Shown: positions 22,299-31,113 of the stretch, piece by piece
Layout: each line of letters opens with the position of its first letter
Numbering within the stretch: position 1 is the stretch's first letter
Source of the DNA: a virus
Length of the DNA stretch: 37,237 bases
Virus record (IMG/VR): IMGVR_UViG_3300031521_000190
Coordinates: 1-37,237 of that record
Strand: one strand, 5' to 3'
The notes under the pieces: generated by a model
Databases searched by the model: none
Told to the model about the DNA's origin: nothing
The model's input: only the letters and a program-made list of their open reading frames with translations
Made by a program: the position numbers and the translations under genes

Positions 22299-25200
22299 TT
22301 GGGTGATACTTATACGGTATACCATTTACATGATGATACAAGTAATGTAAATGGTTATGCTGATTCTTGTTCAAATTTTAAAGAATATATAAAACTTGCT
22401 AAAAAACAAGGAATGAAGTCCATAGCATTTTCAAATCATGGTGGAGCATTTGATTGGATAAAGAAAAAACAAGAGTGTGATAAAGCTGGTATTAAATATA
22501 TACACGGAGTTGAGTTGTATCTATGCCATCATTTAGAAGACGATGATAGAGGAGGACATATTGGATTATATGCAAAGAATTTAGATGGCGTACATGAATT
22601 AAATAAATTATTGAGCATTTCAACTTCAAAAGGGATTAAAGATGATAATACCGATAGACACATGTATTATAATCCACGAATTTCACTAGATGAAATAATG
22701 AATACAAGTGACAATATTATAGTTGTAACGGCGTGCCTTGCTTCTCCTTTGAATAGATGGACTTCTGGCGATACAGAAAATAGAGAAGCTTTTAATACAT
22801 TTTTAGACTGGTTAACAAAGAATAAGCATAGATGTTTTTTAGAAATACAATATCATAATGCCACTAGCCAAGTTGACTATAACCGCAAGCTACACTTTAT
22901 AAGTATGAAAACCGGAATACCGTTAATTGCAGGAACAGATACACATTCATCAAATGAGTATAAAGCAAAATGCAGAAAAATATTGCAGATTTATAAGAAA
23001 AGCTATTATGGCGAAGAAGATGAATTTGATTTAGTATGGAAAACTTATGATCAGTTTGTAAATGAGTTTGAGAAACAAAACGCTTTATCAAAAGATATAT
23101 ACATGAAGGCTATAGAAAACACTAATGTATTTGCTGACATGGTTGAAGATTTTAAATTTGACAAAGCATTTAAATATCCTACTTTATATGGAGACAATGT
23201 TAGAGAACAGTGGAAAAACCTAATATACATCAAGTTTAATGAAAAAATTAAAAATGATGTATTAGATTTGCCAAGTAAGATTGTGCGTAAATATGAAGAG
23301 TTTTTAAGATCTGGTCTTTCAGAAGAATACAGTCCGTGTACAAAAGATGTTTATGAAAGATCTTTAACAATGACAGACGAGGAGGGTATAAAAGAATATC
23401 AGAAAAAAATTATAGAAGAATTTTCTGTAATGTGTGAGCTTGGAATGGAAAGCTTTATGATGTTTATGTCAGAACTTATTAGTTGGTGTGATGTAAATGA
23501 TATACCACACGGCACAGGGAGAGGTAGTGTATGTGGAAGTGAAATTGCATATATAACCGATATTACAGATGTCGATCCGATGGTGTGGAATACGGTATTT
23601 TCAAGGTTTTGTAATGAAGACAGGGTTAGTCTTGGAGATATAGATATAGACTTCGCTCCAGAAGATAGAGAAAAGGTATATAAATACATCATTCAAAGAT
23701 TTACTCCAGAGAAGACCGCATATATAGCAACATTTTCAACCTTACAAGATAGAGGGTGCATAGACGTACTTGCAGGAGGACTCGGATATCAAGATTTAGA
23801 TAAAGTAAAAGAAATAAAAGATAAATTCGAGGAATATTTCTCTTCGTATGAAAAGATTATTCAAGAGGAAGTCAATAGTGAAGATCTGGTGGAAGAGGGA
23901 ATACTTGAAACCGGAACTATAGCTTTTGATAATCATGAAATTTATATGACCAGGATTAATAATGAGAGCGCAAAAAACAAAGCGAATAAATTAAAAGAGT
24001 CTTATAATATCTTAATTAAAAACAATCAAGATTTATTCTATTATCTTGATGGTCTTAAGGGGACAATAGTAGCAAAAGGCATACACCCAAGTGGAATTAT
24101 TGGTTCACCAATCACATTGGCAGATAATATCGGATTATTCTATAAAGACGGTGATAAAAATATGCCAGTATCTACCTGTGCAATGAAAGCTGTTGATTCT
24201 CTGAATTATGTAAAGTTTGACATACTGGGATTGAAGACTGTTGGAATCATCAAAGATGCTTGTAAGTATGCTGGTATAGAGTATCCAAAATCTCATCTAA
24301 TCAACTGGAGAGATAAAAATGTATGGGATAATATGATAACATCTCAACAAGGAGTGTTTCAATTTGAGGGTGACTTTGCTTTCAATTTATTAAAAGATTT
24401 TAAACCAACAACTATAAATCATATGTCCATGGTAAATGCTGCATTAAGACCTTCTGGGAAGTCGTATAGGAATAGATTAATTTCTGGTGAATTTAATAAA
24501 AATCCATCTGAAGAAATTGATAAGTTGTTGGAGGGTAATAGAGGGTATCTTATATTTCAAGAAGATACAATTAAATTTTTAACTAACATATGCGATTTCA
24601 CGGGGTCAGCCGCAGATACAACACGTCGAGCAATTAGCAAAAAAGACGACGATCTATTAAAAGAGCAGTTACCAAAAATATTAGACGGATATTGCAAACA
24701 CTCACCTAAAGAAAAAGGCGTTGCAGAAAATGAAGCGAAGCAGTTTGTACAAATTGTGCAGGATTCTTCCGAGTATCAGTTTGGATTAAACCATTCTACC
24801 GCATACTCAATGAATGGTTATGAATGTGTAATGTTAAGGACTTACTACATAATTGAATTTATTGCTGCGTATTTAAATAGGGCTGACAATAAAGAAGATA
24901 CTAATAATGGAGTGGAGTTAGCAAAACAATACAGCATATCAATCAATCCAATCAAATTTGGTAAATCACTTTCAGAATATACAATAGACAGAAAAAACAA
25001 TGCAATATACAAAGGCATCGAATCAATAAAGTTCTGTAACGCAATAATAGCAAATGAATTAATGGAATTATCGAGAATTAAAGATTATAAATCGTTCCCT
25101 GAACTATTGAAAGATATCAAGGAAAAAACATCTGTTGACGCAAGGCAATTAAAAATATTAACCGGATTAAACTTTTTCCAACAGTTTGGTAATAATAAGT

Positions 25201-25736
25201 ATCTTTTAAATATCATTGATATTTATGATCAATTTGCTACATGTAAGCAGATAAATAAAAATAAACTTGAAGGTCTTGGGTTGTCTGAGTATGTTATTAA
25301 AAAATACTCTAATAAGGAAACGGTAGCATTGTATAAAGAAATTGACAACATAGGTCTAATTAAAGAGCTGTGTTCAAAAGTTGAGAACAGAGCAATGGGA
25401 ATTATTGAATCAATGCAGTTTGAAAAAGAATATCTTGAATACATTATTTACACCAATCCAGATGTTAATGAATTATATTATATTATAACCGAATTTAAAA
25501 CATATAAAGACGCTGCGAAGCCATATATTACAGCACGTCAGATAAAAACTGGAATTGAAACAAAGTGCAGAGTAAAACGCGGTAATGTATTTAAGGAGAG
25601 TCCATTTGGTTTATATTCCGTATTGAAAATCAATGAGTTTGATCAAGAGTTTAAAAAGAGGCCAAATGCTGAAGGTAAGTGGGTTCCGATAGATGAACTT
25701 GAAGATGTATTAAATGAATATGAGGTGATAAAATAA
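22299..25736 (+). CDS. dnaE: DNA polymerase III alpha subunit (DnaE type)
   Basis: 1145-aa C-family replicative polymerase, starting with TTG 7 nt after GGAGG. The N-terminal PHP domain begins TVYHLHDDTS and retains H9/H11, a RGGHIGLY segment and GTDTHSS. The palm has GRGSVCGS and the catalytic GDIDIDF at about 445-452. Later come HPSGIIGSP, KFDILGLKTVG, GVFQFEGDF, RRAISKKDDD and NHSTAYSMNGYE, all normal DnaE landmarks. The C-terminus after about 950 diverges, and no beta-clamp motif was clearly found. It would copy the phage genome; SPbeta-type phages carry a similar gene (yorL). Confidence 0.97.
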   Translation: MGDTYTVYHLHDDTSNVNGYADSCSNFKEYIKLAKKQGMKSIAFSNHGGAFDWIKKKQECDKAGIKYIHGVELYLCHHLEDDDRGGHIGLYAKNLDGVHELNKLLSISTSKGIKDDNTDRHMYYNPRISLDEIMNTSDNIIVVTACLASPLNRWTSGDTENREAFNTFLDWLTKNKHRCFLEIQYHNATSQVDYNRKLHFISMKTGIPLIAGTDTHSSNEYKAKCRKILQIYKKSYYGEEDEFDLVWKTYDQFVNEFEKQNALSKDIYMKAIENTNVFADMVEDFKFDKAFKYPTLYGDNVREQWKNLIYIKFNEKIKNDVLDLPSKIVRKYEEFLRSGLSEEYSPCTKDVYERSLTMTDEEGIKEYQKKIIEEFSVMCELGMESFMMFMSELISWCDVNDIPHGTGRGSVCGSEIAYITDITDVDPMVWNTVFSRFCNEDRVSLGDIDIDFAPEDREKVYKYIIQRFTPEKTAYIATFSTLQDRGCIDVLAGGLGYQDLDKVKEIKDKFEEYFSSYEKIIQEEVNSEDLVEEGILETGTIAFDNHEIYMTRINNESAKNKANKLKESYNILIKNNQDLFYYLDGLKGTIVAKGIHPSGIIGSPITLADNIGLFYKDGDKNMPVSTCAMKAVDSLNYVKFDILGLKTVGIIKDACKYAGIEYPKSHLINWRDKNVWDNMITSQQGVFQFEGDFAFNLLKDFKPTTINHMSMVNAALRPSGKSYRNRLISGEFNKNPSEEIDKLLEGNRGYLIFQEDTIKFLTNICDFTGSAADTTRRAISKKDDDLLKEQLPKILDGYCKHSPKEKGVAENEAKQFVQIVQDSSEYQFGLNHSTAYSMNGYECVMLRTYYIIEFIAAYLNRADNKEDTNNGVELAKQYSISINPIKFGKSLSEYTIDRKNNAIYKGIESIKFCNAIIANELMELSRIKDYKSFPELLKDIKEKTSVDARQLKILTGLNFFQQFGNNKYLLNIIDIYDQFATCKQINKNKLEGLGLSEYVIKKYSNKETVALYKEIDNIGLIKELCSKVENRAMGIIESMQFEKEYLEYIIYTNPDVNELYYIITEFKTYKDAAKPYITARQIKTGIETKCRVKRGNVFKESPFGLYSVLKINEFDQEFKKRPNAEGKWVPIDELEDVLNEYEVIK

Positions 25737-28037
25737 TTGAAAAGTAAAGATGAAGAAAAAATACTATTTAAGGGCAGAATAGTAAGACAGACGTATGACG
25801 GAGGAGACTATAAAATATATGCGGTAGATGTTGATAAAAACATCTACCCAGATATTAAATTCACGAAATATGGTAATGCTACTGTGCTTGGAGAAATACA
25901 TGATTTGGGAGTTGGTATAGAATATGAAATAACAGCAATAGAGCAAAGTACAAAATATGGATATAGTTATAAAGTGGTTAATATAAGAAGAAACAAACCT
26001 CAATCATCAGAAGATATGTATGTGTTTTTACAGGAGATACTCACTTTAAATCAGGCTCAGACTTTATATAATGTATATCCTGATATAGTAGACAGAGTTA
26101 TGAATAATAATCTTGACGATATCGATCTGAACAAACTTAATGGTATAAAGGAATACACATTCAATATAATAAAAGATAAAATTGTTGAAAATTTCTGTTT
26201 AGCAGAGTTAGTTGTAGAATTTCAGGGGTTATTAAGTCTTCCAATGTTAAAGAAATTGCATGAAAAATATACGTCCATTCAGATAATAAAGAATAAACTC
26301 TCCGGAGATCCGTATAAGTGTTTGTGCGGTTTGGCAAGAGTTGGATTTTCAACAGCCGATAACATTTTGTTAGAGTTAGAGAAAATCTCAAAAGAAAATA
26401 TTAAAAATGGAAAACAAGAAATCATTAATTTTGATTCAGATTTAAAAACAAGTAAACACAGATGCTTGTCGTGTATGTTGTATTTATTAGAAAAGAACGA
26501 AGAAGATGGACACACACACATGTCTATAAGCGACTTAAGAAACCAATGTATTAAAATGGTTCCGGCTTGTTCAGATCATTTTATTAACTGCATTAAACAT
26601 GAAAGTGTCTATTACAATAAGGATATGATGGTAGTATCATTAAAAGCCACATATGATATCGAAAAATTTATAGCAGATGAAGTCGTTCATGGACTAATAA
26701 ATAATATAAACAAGTGGGACTTTGATTATAAGAAATACCATATTGTAAATGGCTGTGAGTTGTCAGATGAGCAAATTGAAATCGTGAACAATGTTTGTAG
26801 ACACAATATTTGTATTTTAAATGGTGCTGGTGGTACAGGAAAATCATTTTGTACACAGGCCGTAATCAATATGCTTAAGGATAATAACAAGTCATTCAGA
26901 CTCTTTTCTCCAACAGGCAAGGCTGCGAAGGTGTTATCTGACTATACAAAAGAAAATGCAACAACAATTCATAGAGGATTAGGATATATTCCTCCTGACA
27001 CATGGAGCTTTAATAATCAACACAAGTTAGATTGCGATGTATTGATTATTGATGAGTTCTCGATGACTGACATATTCCTTTTTAAAAGAATATTAGATGC
27101 GATCGATTTCAACAAAACGAAATTGTTAATGATAGGTGATAACGCACAGTTGCCATCTGTATCATGTGGAAATTTGTTACATGATTTTATGCAGTCTAAC
27201 ATCATACCAACTATAACACTGACAAAGGTGTTTAGATATGGCGAAGGCGGGCTTATGAAAGTGGCAACAGATGTGAGGTTTTGTAAAGAGTATTTATTAG
27301 ATATAAATAATCAGCTTACGTGGTTTGGAGAAAATAAGGATTATGCTTTCATCAACATTGGAAGTAGTATTATGGTAAAAAACGCTGTTGCATTATACGA
27401 AAAACTGTTGTCACAAGGATATAAAACTGAGGATATTCAAGTGTTAACTGCATATAAAAAAGGGGATTGCGGTACAATCACAATTAACAATGAAATACAA
27501 AAGGTCGCAAATCCCAATTATGGAAGTTCTGAGTGTATGAAGATAGGTGATATAGTTTACTTCAAAGGTGACCTAATTATACAGAATGTAAACAATTATC
27601 ATGCTCAATTGTTTATTGATGACGACTATGTATTTGGAGAAGATGTACCGGAAGAAATATTTATAGCTAACGGTGAAACAGGAGTTGTAAAAGACGTATT
27701 TACAAATTATTTATTGATAGATTTTGATGGAACAACCGTCAAGTATTACAGAAACGATATGCAGATGGCGGGACTCGGTTATTGTATAACAATACATAAA
27801 TCACAGGGCAGCTCCATAAAGATTGTAATATTACTTACACCACAGGCTCACACATATATGCTAAATTCAAACTTGATATATGTGGGGTTAACAAGAATGA
27901 AAGAGAAGTGTTTTCATCTTGGGAATATGGATACAGTAAATATGGCAATAAAAAAGAAAGCGAACTTTACAAGAAATACATTTATGCAGATTTTAATCAA
28001 AGAAAATGTAGTAAAACTGAGTAATAAAAGCGCATGA
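25737..28037 (+). CDS. RecD/RecD2-like DNA helicase
   Basis: 766-aa superfamily 1B helicase starting with TTG directly after the polymerase stop, behind GAGGTGA. The N-terminal 320 residues contain an OB-like strand region and helix-hairpin-like repeats, as in RecD2. The motor has motif Q-like DEQIEIV, Walker A GAGGTGKS at about 362-369, FSPTGKAAKV, TTIHRGLGY, motif II DVLIIDEFSM, MIGDNAQLPS and, at the end, GYCITIHKSQGSS and YVGLTRMKE. It acts 5' to 3' in known relatives and probably aids replication or recombination. It closes the replication operon. Confidence 0.93.
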   Translation: MKSKDEEKILFKGRIVRQTYDGGDYKIYAVDVDKNIYPDIKFTKYGNATVLGEIHDLGVGIEYEITAIEQSTKYGYSYKVVNIRRNKPQSSEDMYVFLQEILTLNQAQTLYNVYPDIVDRVMNNNLDDIDLNKLNGIKEYTFNIIKDKIVENFCLAELVVEFQGLLSLPMLKKLHEKYTSIQIIKNKLSGDPYKCLCGLARVGFSTADNILLELEKISKENIKNGKQEIINFDSDLKTSKHRCLSCMLYLLEKNEEDGHTHMSISDLRNQCIKMVPACSDHFINCIKHESVYYNKDMMVVSLKATYDIEKFIADEVVHGLINNINKWDFDYKKYHIVNGCELSDEQIEIVNNVCRHNICILNGAGGTGKSFCTQAVINMLKDNNKSFRLFSPTGKAAKVLSDYTKENATTIHRGLGYIPPDTWSFNNQHKLDCDVLIIDEFSMTDIFLFKRILDAIDFNKTKLLMIGDNAQLPSVSCGNLLHDFMQSNIIPTITLTKVFRYGEGGLMKVATDVRFCKEYLLDINNQLTWFGENKDYAFINIGSSIMVKNAVALYEKLLSQGYKTEDIQVLTAYKKGDCGTITINNEIQKVANPNYGSSECMKIGDIVYFKGDLIIQNVNNYHAQLFIDDDYVFGEDVPEEIFIANGETGVVKDVFTNYLLIDFDGTTVKYYRNDMQMAGLGYCITIHKSQGSSIKIVILLTPQAHTYMLNSNLIYVGLTRMKEKCFHLGNMDTVNMAIKKKANFTRNTFMQILIKENVVKLSNKSA

Positions 28038-28090
28038 AATTTGGGATTTATGGCTGTCGAGAGAAAGAGTGAATATTTTTATTTTTTCTC

Positions 28091-28119
28091 TTGACATGAC
28101 CATATAGCAATGATATAGT
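28091..28119 (+). promoter_or_regulatory. Early promoter 3 with operator in the spacer
   Basis: TTGACA and TATAGT are 17 bp apart with ACCATATAGCAAT (28099-28111) between. Nearly the whole promoter is identical to that at 5784. It drives the genes from 28200 onward. The preceding 50 bp holds a weak AGAGAAA/TTTCTCT dyad (from about 28059), not a clear terminator. Confidence 0.85.
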
Positions 28120-28135
28120 AATAGTGTAAGAATTA

Positions 28136-28148
28136 ACTAAATAGCAAT
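28136..28148 (+). repeat. 13-bp operator element downstream of early promoter 3
   Basis: ACTAAATAGCAAT, 37 bp after the promoter copy, repeating the arrangement at 5792/5829. Confidence 0.72.
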
Positions 28149-28199
28149 TAGCAAACAGAGTATATAAATTAGGATTTTTTAGAGAAAGGAGTAAGAGGA

Positions 28200-28832
28200 G
28201 TGAGCATTAAACCTATTTTATTCAACACTGATATGGTCAGGGCGATACTGGACGGGAGAAAAACGGTGACAAGGCGGAAAATTGACATTGATATTTCAAA
28301 CCGATTTGATGTTGAAATTGACGGAACGGTTATCTGCTATATAGATCAAGCTACCGGAGACAGTTATAAACCGACTGATCTGTGCAGATATCAACCGGGA
28401 GATATTCTCTATGTACGGGAAACGTGGAATCGGAATCCATTAAATGAGTATGGAAATGAGCCAGAAAAGTATATTTACAAAGCAACATATGACGGTCACG
28501 CTGGAGAGGTTGGCTGGCACCCATCAATCCACATGCCAAATGAAGCTGCCCGTATCTGGTTAAAGGTAACAAATGTTCGGGTGGAGAGGTTGCATGATAT
28601 GCCACACGATGCCGCAGGAAAAGAAGGAATACATTATTGTGAATGTCCAGACGGTTTCACATGGAAAACTGACACGGATATGAACTGCTGCTATACCACA
28701 CCATTGGGAGCATTCAAGACTTTATGGAATAGCACAATCAATAAAGAGGATTTTAACCGTTACGGTTGGAAAGCAAATCCGTGGGTATGGGTAATGGAAT
28801 TTGAACGGTGCGAGAAGCCCGTAGCTGATTAA
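28200..28832 (+). CDS. ASCH-domain-type protein
   Basis: 210-aa protein of a family common in phages, opening KPILFNTDMVRAILDGRKTVTRR, with the GRKTxTRR basic motif, YQPGDILYVRETW and WLKVTNVRVERLHDM, the core of the ASCH fold (PUA-like, RNA- or nucleotide-binding). Some ASCH proteins act on modified nucleosides. GTG 28200 is preceded by AAAGGAG at 8 nt. It is the first gene of operon 3 and less AT-rich than its neighbours. Confidence 0.82.
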   Translation: MSIKPILFNTDMVRAILDGRKTVTRRKIDIDISNRFDVEIDGTVICYIDQATGDSYKPTDLCRYQPGDILYVRETWNRNPLNEYGNEPEKYIYKATYDGHAGEVGWHPSIHMPNEAARIWLKVTNVRVERLHDMPHDAAGKEGIHYCECPDGFTWKTDTDMNCCYTTPLGAFKTLWNSTINKEDFNRYGWKANPWVWVMEFERCEKPVAD

Positions 28833-28918
28833 ACTGAAATTTAAAGTAGTTGAAACTGTGTTTTCATTGGCATATTTTAAAAGGAGAATGATTGGTAAAG
28901 TAGAAAGGGTGTAAGGAT

Positions 28919-29248
28919 ATGGCATACATTGGATTTAATTTAAACGAAATGATAAAGGTAAAATTAAACAACAAAGGCAAGGATATTTATTATCATAGAA
29001 ACGATATGCTTGGCGAAGAGTTTTTGGAGAAGTATCCAAGAGAATATCCAGATGTAGATAAAGAAGGGGATACTGTTTTTCAGGCATGGGAGTTTATGAA
29101 TTTGTATGGATCGCACCTGACAAACGGAGGAGAACTCCCCATTTCATCTGCGAACATAAAGATATTAGTGGACGATGAATGTAGGGAAACTATTTTAAAG
29201 GCATTAGAAAGTTATAAAAAGTCTGTAAAAGAAAGTGCTGTCACGTAA
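28919..29248 (+). CDS. Hypothetical protein
   Basis: 109-aa protein of unknown function. Residues 14-60 look beta-alpha (VKLNNKGKDIYYHRND) and the end is helical and charged. ATG is preceded only by a weak AAGG; the 86-nt gap before it contains a stronger AAAAGGAG followed by an 8-codon frame, which could be a leader. Confidence 0.65.
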   Translation: MAYIGFNLNEMIKVKLNNKGKDIYYHRNDMLGEEFLEKYPREYPDVDKEGDTVFQAWEFMNLYGSHLTNGGELPISSANIKILVDDECRETILKALESYKKSVKESAVT

Positions 29249-29273
29249 ATTAATGTTATATAGATGAATTTAT

Positions 29274-29387
29274 GTGGGTGCATTTGCATAAGCTGGCGCT
29301 GCCTCGACGGAGGAAAACGAGTGCGAGTCTCGTAAATCGGAAACAAGCCGACAGAAAGTAAGAATGGGTTCAAGTCCCATCGCCCAC
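29274..29387 (+). ncRNA. tRNA-like RNA of 114 nt
   Basis: GTGGGTG (29274-29280) and CGCCCAC (29381-29387) form a 7-bp acceptor-like stem, followed by a discriminator-like A and no encoded CCA. Immediately inside the 3' strand is a textbook T arm, ATGGG-TTCAAGT-CCCAT. The interior is too long for a normal tRNA and folds as ACGAG/CTCGT with a 7-nt loop (29318-29334), a TCGG/CCGA hairpin in a variable-arm position, and a weak GCA/TGC D-arm. The presumed anticodon loop lacks U33. It may be a degenerate or expanded tRNA, or a tRNA mimic. No coding frame explains it. Confidence 0.5.
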
Positions 29388-29417
29388 AATTCCCAAAAAA
29401 TAGAAATGAGGATAATT

Positions 29418-29648
29418 ATGGAATTGAAAAAATTAGGAGTTAAAGCTGTTCACCCATATGCATATAGATGGAATGGATTTGAAGATAGGGGTGAAATTAC
29501 GGGAGTTTATAACGTTAAGCCAAATGATAGTTCCGAATTTAGAATATGTTACCAAATTACATATCCTGATGGAGAAGTGGATTATACTCCGGTAAGTAGT
29601 TTTGTTGACGGGACATATGATTTCATATCAAGGGAGCAAAGTTTATGA
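29418..29648 (+). CDS. Hypothetical small protein
   Basis: 76-aa protein of unknown function. The frame is open through the tRNA-like element, but ATG 29418 is preferred because AGGA lies 6 nt before it in the same context as at 1394. The stop overlaps the next ATG by 4 nt. Confidence 0.68.
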   Translation: MELKKLGVKAVHPYAYRWNGFEDRGEITGVYNVKPNDSSEFRICYQITYPDGEVDYTPVSSFVDGTYDFISREQSL

Positions 29649-30052
29649 GTGATATCGGATATGCATTAAGAACAGCAAAACAATATTATTCAGAAAAAGG
29701 ATACGATCATGCGATTAGAGTAGCTGGTTATGTCGCAGAAAATCCCATGGTTACAGAAGATAAGATGGATACAAGTATTGCATTGGCCATTATGCATGAC
29801 TTACTTGAAGATACTGATTATAAATGTGACGGAAGATTGACGGTTCATTTTATTGATAGTTTAAAATTATTAACTAGAGATAAGAAGGAAACATATGAAG
29901 ATTATATTAGCAGAATTAAAGCCAATGTAAGCAAGTTCCCAGAGTCATATTGGGTTAAACTGGCAGATATGAAAGATCATCTTTCGCAGAAAGAAACATT
30001 GACTGATAAGTTAAGGGATAAATATTTATCTGCATTACCAGAACTTTTGTAA
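29645..30052 (+). CDS. HD-domain hydrolase, RelA/SpoT-hydrolase-like
   Basis: 135-aa protein with a compact HD fold: H22 in YDHAIRVAGYV, the HD pair at 51-52 in IMHDLLEDTDY with E55-D56, a LLTRDKKETYEDYI segment, and VKLADMKDHL, the pattern of SpoT-type and Mesh1-type small alarmone hydrolases. A role in removing (p)ppGpp or a related nucleotide is plausible; other nucleotide substrates are possible. It overlaps the previous gene by 4 nt (ATGA). Confidence 0.82.
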   Translation: MSDIGYALRTAKQYYSEKGYDHAIRVAGYVAENPMVTEDKMDTSIALAIMHDLLEDTDYKCDGRLTVHFIDSLKLLTRDKKETYEDYISRIKANVSKFPESYWVKLADMKDHLSQKETLTDKLRDKYLSALPELL

Positions 30053-30091
30053 ACAAAATCTGTATTTTAAAGGAAAGAAAGGAGACATTAA

Positions 30092-30913
30092 ATGGAATTT
30101 GTAATTGGAGATGAGGTGCAATTAGAAATGAAAGTAGGTGACAATTTGTTATTTGGAGGTACTTATAAATGCACAAATAAATTTCCCATATTCGCAAAAG
30201 AAGATTTAAAGCCAGGAATGGTGGTTGAATTTAGGAATGGAGAATTATGTATGGCGATGCCATCAAAAAATGGTTTTATAATTATTAATAGCTTTTCTTT
30301 TGTTCTTTTAAAAGAATATGATGACAATTTACTTTCTATTGATCGCCACCATAAAGGTACTGATATTATGAAAGTTTATGGATTCAGTGGGTGTCATTAC
30401 AAAGCATTAGACGCAGATAAGGGCGACAGGGAGCTTATCTGGGAACGTAGAGAGTTTAAGCAGATGACGGTTGGTGAGGTTAAAAAAATAGCTGAAGAAA
30501 AAATCGGAGAGAGAATAGAAGTTGTAGATAGACTTCGTAAAGACAGAATTACCGTTGGAGACAATGTATTCACGGACGTAGACAAGGCGATCAATTATCT
30601 TAAGAAAATTAAGACATTGAAGCAGTTTACAGAATCGATGAATAAACCAAAGTACAAGGCGGGTGATAAATTCTTCTTTGAAGATCTTTCTACCATAGAG
30701 ATTCCGTTAAACTCAGGCAATGGAGTGCAAAAGAGATGGATGAAAACACCGTTAAGTAATGTAGTTGGAGAAATAAAAATTGTTTTTGAAGAAGATGATC
30801 TATCCGATACTAAATACAGAGTTGATATCGAAGGGCATGAGTCAAAAAATATTGGGTGTGTCATATTTACTGATTACATTTTAGAAACATATGGCAAGAA
30901 AATTAATTGTTAA
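30092..30913 (+). CDS. Hypothetical phage protein
   Basis: 273-aa protein of unknown function. Residues 35-120 contain LKPGMVVEFRNGE and later VYGFSGCHYKAL, a beta-rich module of a kind often seen in Firmicutes phages. The middle (about 125-175) is helical with EVKKIAEEKIGERIEVV. The C-terminal 70 residues are beta-rich again. ATG follows AAAGGAG. Confidence 0.68.
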   Translation: MEFVIGDEVQLEMKVGDNLLFGGTYKCTNKFPIFAKEDLKPGMVVEFRNGELCMAMPSKNGFIIINSFSFVLLKEYDDNLLSIDRHHKGTDIMKVYGFSGCHYKALDADKGDRELIWERREFKQMTVGEVKKIAEEKIGERIEVVDRLRKDRITVGDNVFTDVDKAINYLKKIKTLKQFTESMNKPKYKAGDKFFFEDLSTIEIPLNSGNGVQKRWMKTPLSNVVGEIKIVFEEDDLSDTKYRVDIEGHESKNIGCVIFTDYILETYGKKINC

Positions 30914-31003
30914 TGCGATTGGCAGGTCGCAAATAGATACACATATTTTGCAGATATTACATAAATATCACAAATTGTAACAAAATTTTAGTATTGAAAC
31001 TCC

Positions 31004-31037
31004 GCTTTCATCTATGATCGCGAACATTAATGAAAGC
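31004..31037 (+). other. Inverted repeat in the 200-bp gap before the methyltransferases
   Basis: GCTTTCAT and ATGAAAGC form an 8-bp stem with an 18-nt loop. No T-run follows, so a terminator is unlikely. Apart from this and the RBS hairpin at 31095, I see nothing coding in 30914-31113. Confidence 0.4.
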
Positions 31038-31085
31038 AGCACATTGAAAAATAGGAAAGGATAAACAGTAAAACCGGTTTAAGAG

Positions 31086-31112
31086 AATGCGCATTCCCTG
31101 TAGATAGGGAAA
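31086..31112 (+). promoter_or_regulatory. Hairpin occluding the methyltransferase ribosome site
   Basis: The palindrome GAATGCGCATTC (31086-31097) overlaps a TTCCCT/AGGGAA stem (31095-31100 with 31107-31112). The AGGGA ribosome site of the next gene is the 3' arm of that stem, one base before its TTG start. The two helices exclude each other, so this could be a translational switch. Confidence 0.45.
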
Positions 31113-31113
31113 A

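Noticed and set aside
23724-23739. TAGCAA-containing matches within coding sequence (for example in dnaE, at 4006 and 31487)
   Set aside because: They match only part of the 13-bp element, lie in conserved codons and have no promoter or partner copy.
29274-29387. Ordinary tRNA gene
   Set aside because: It is about 40 nt too long, lacks U33 in the only 7-nt loop and has a poor D arm, so no anticodon can be assigned.
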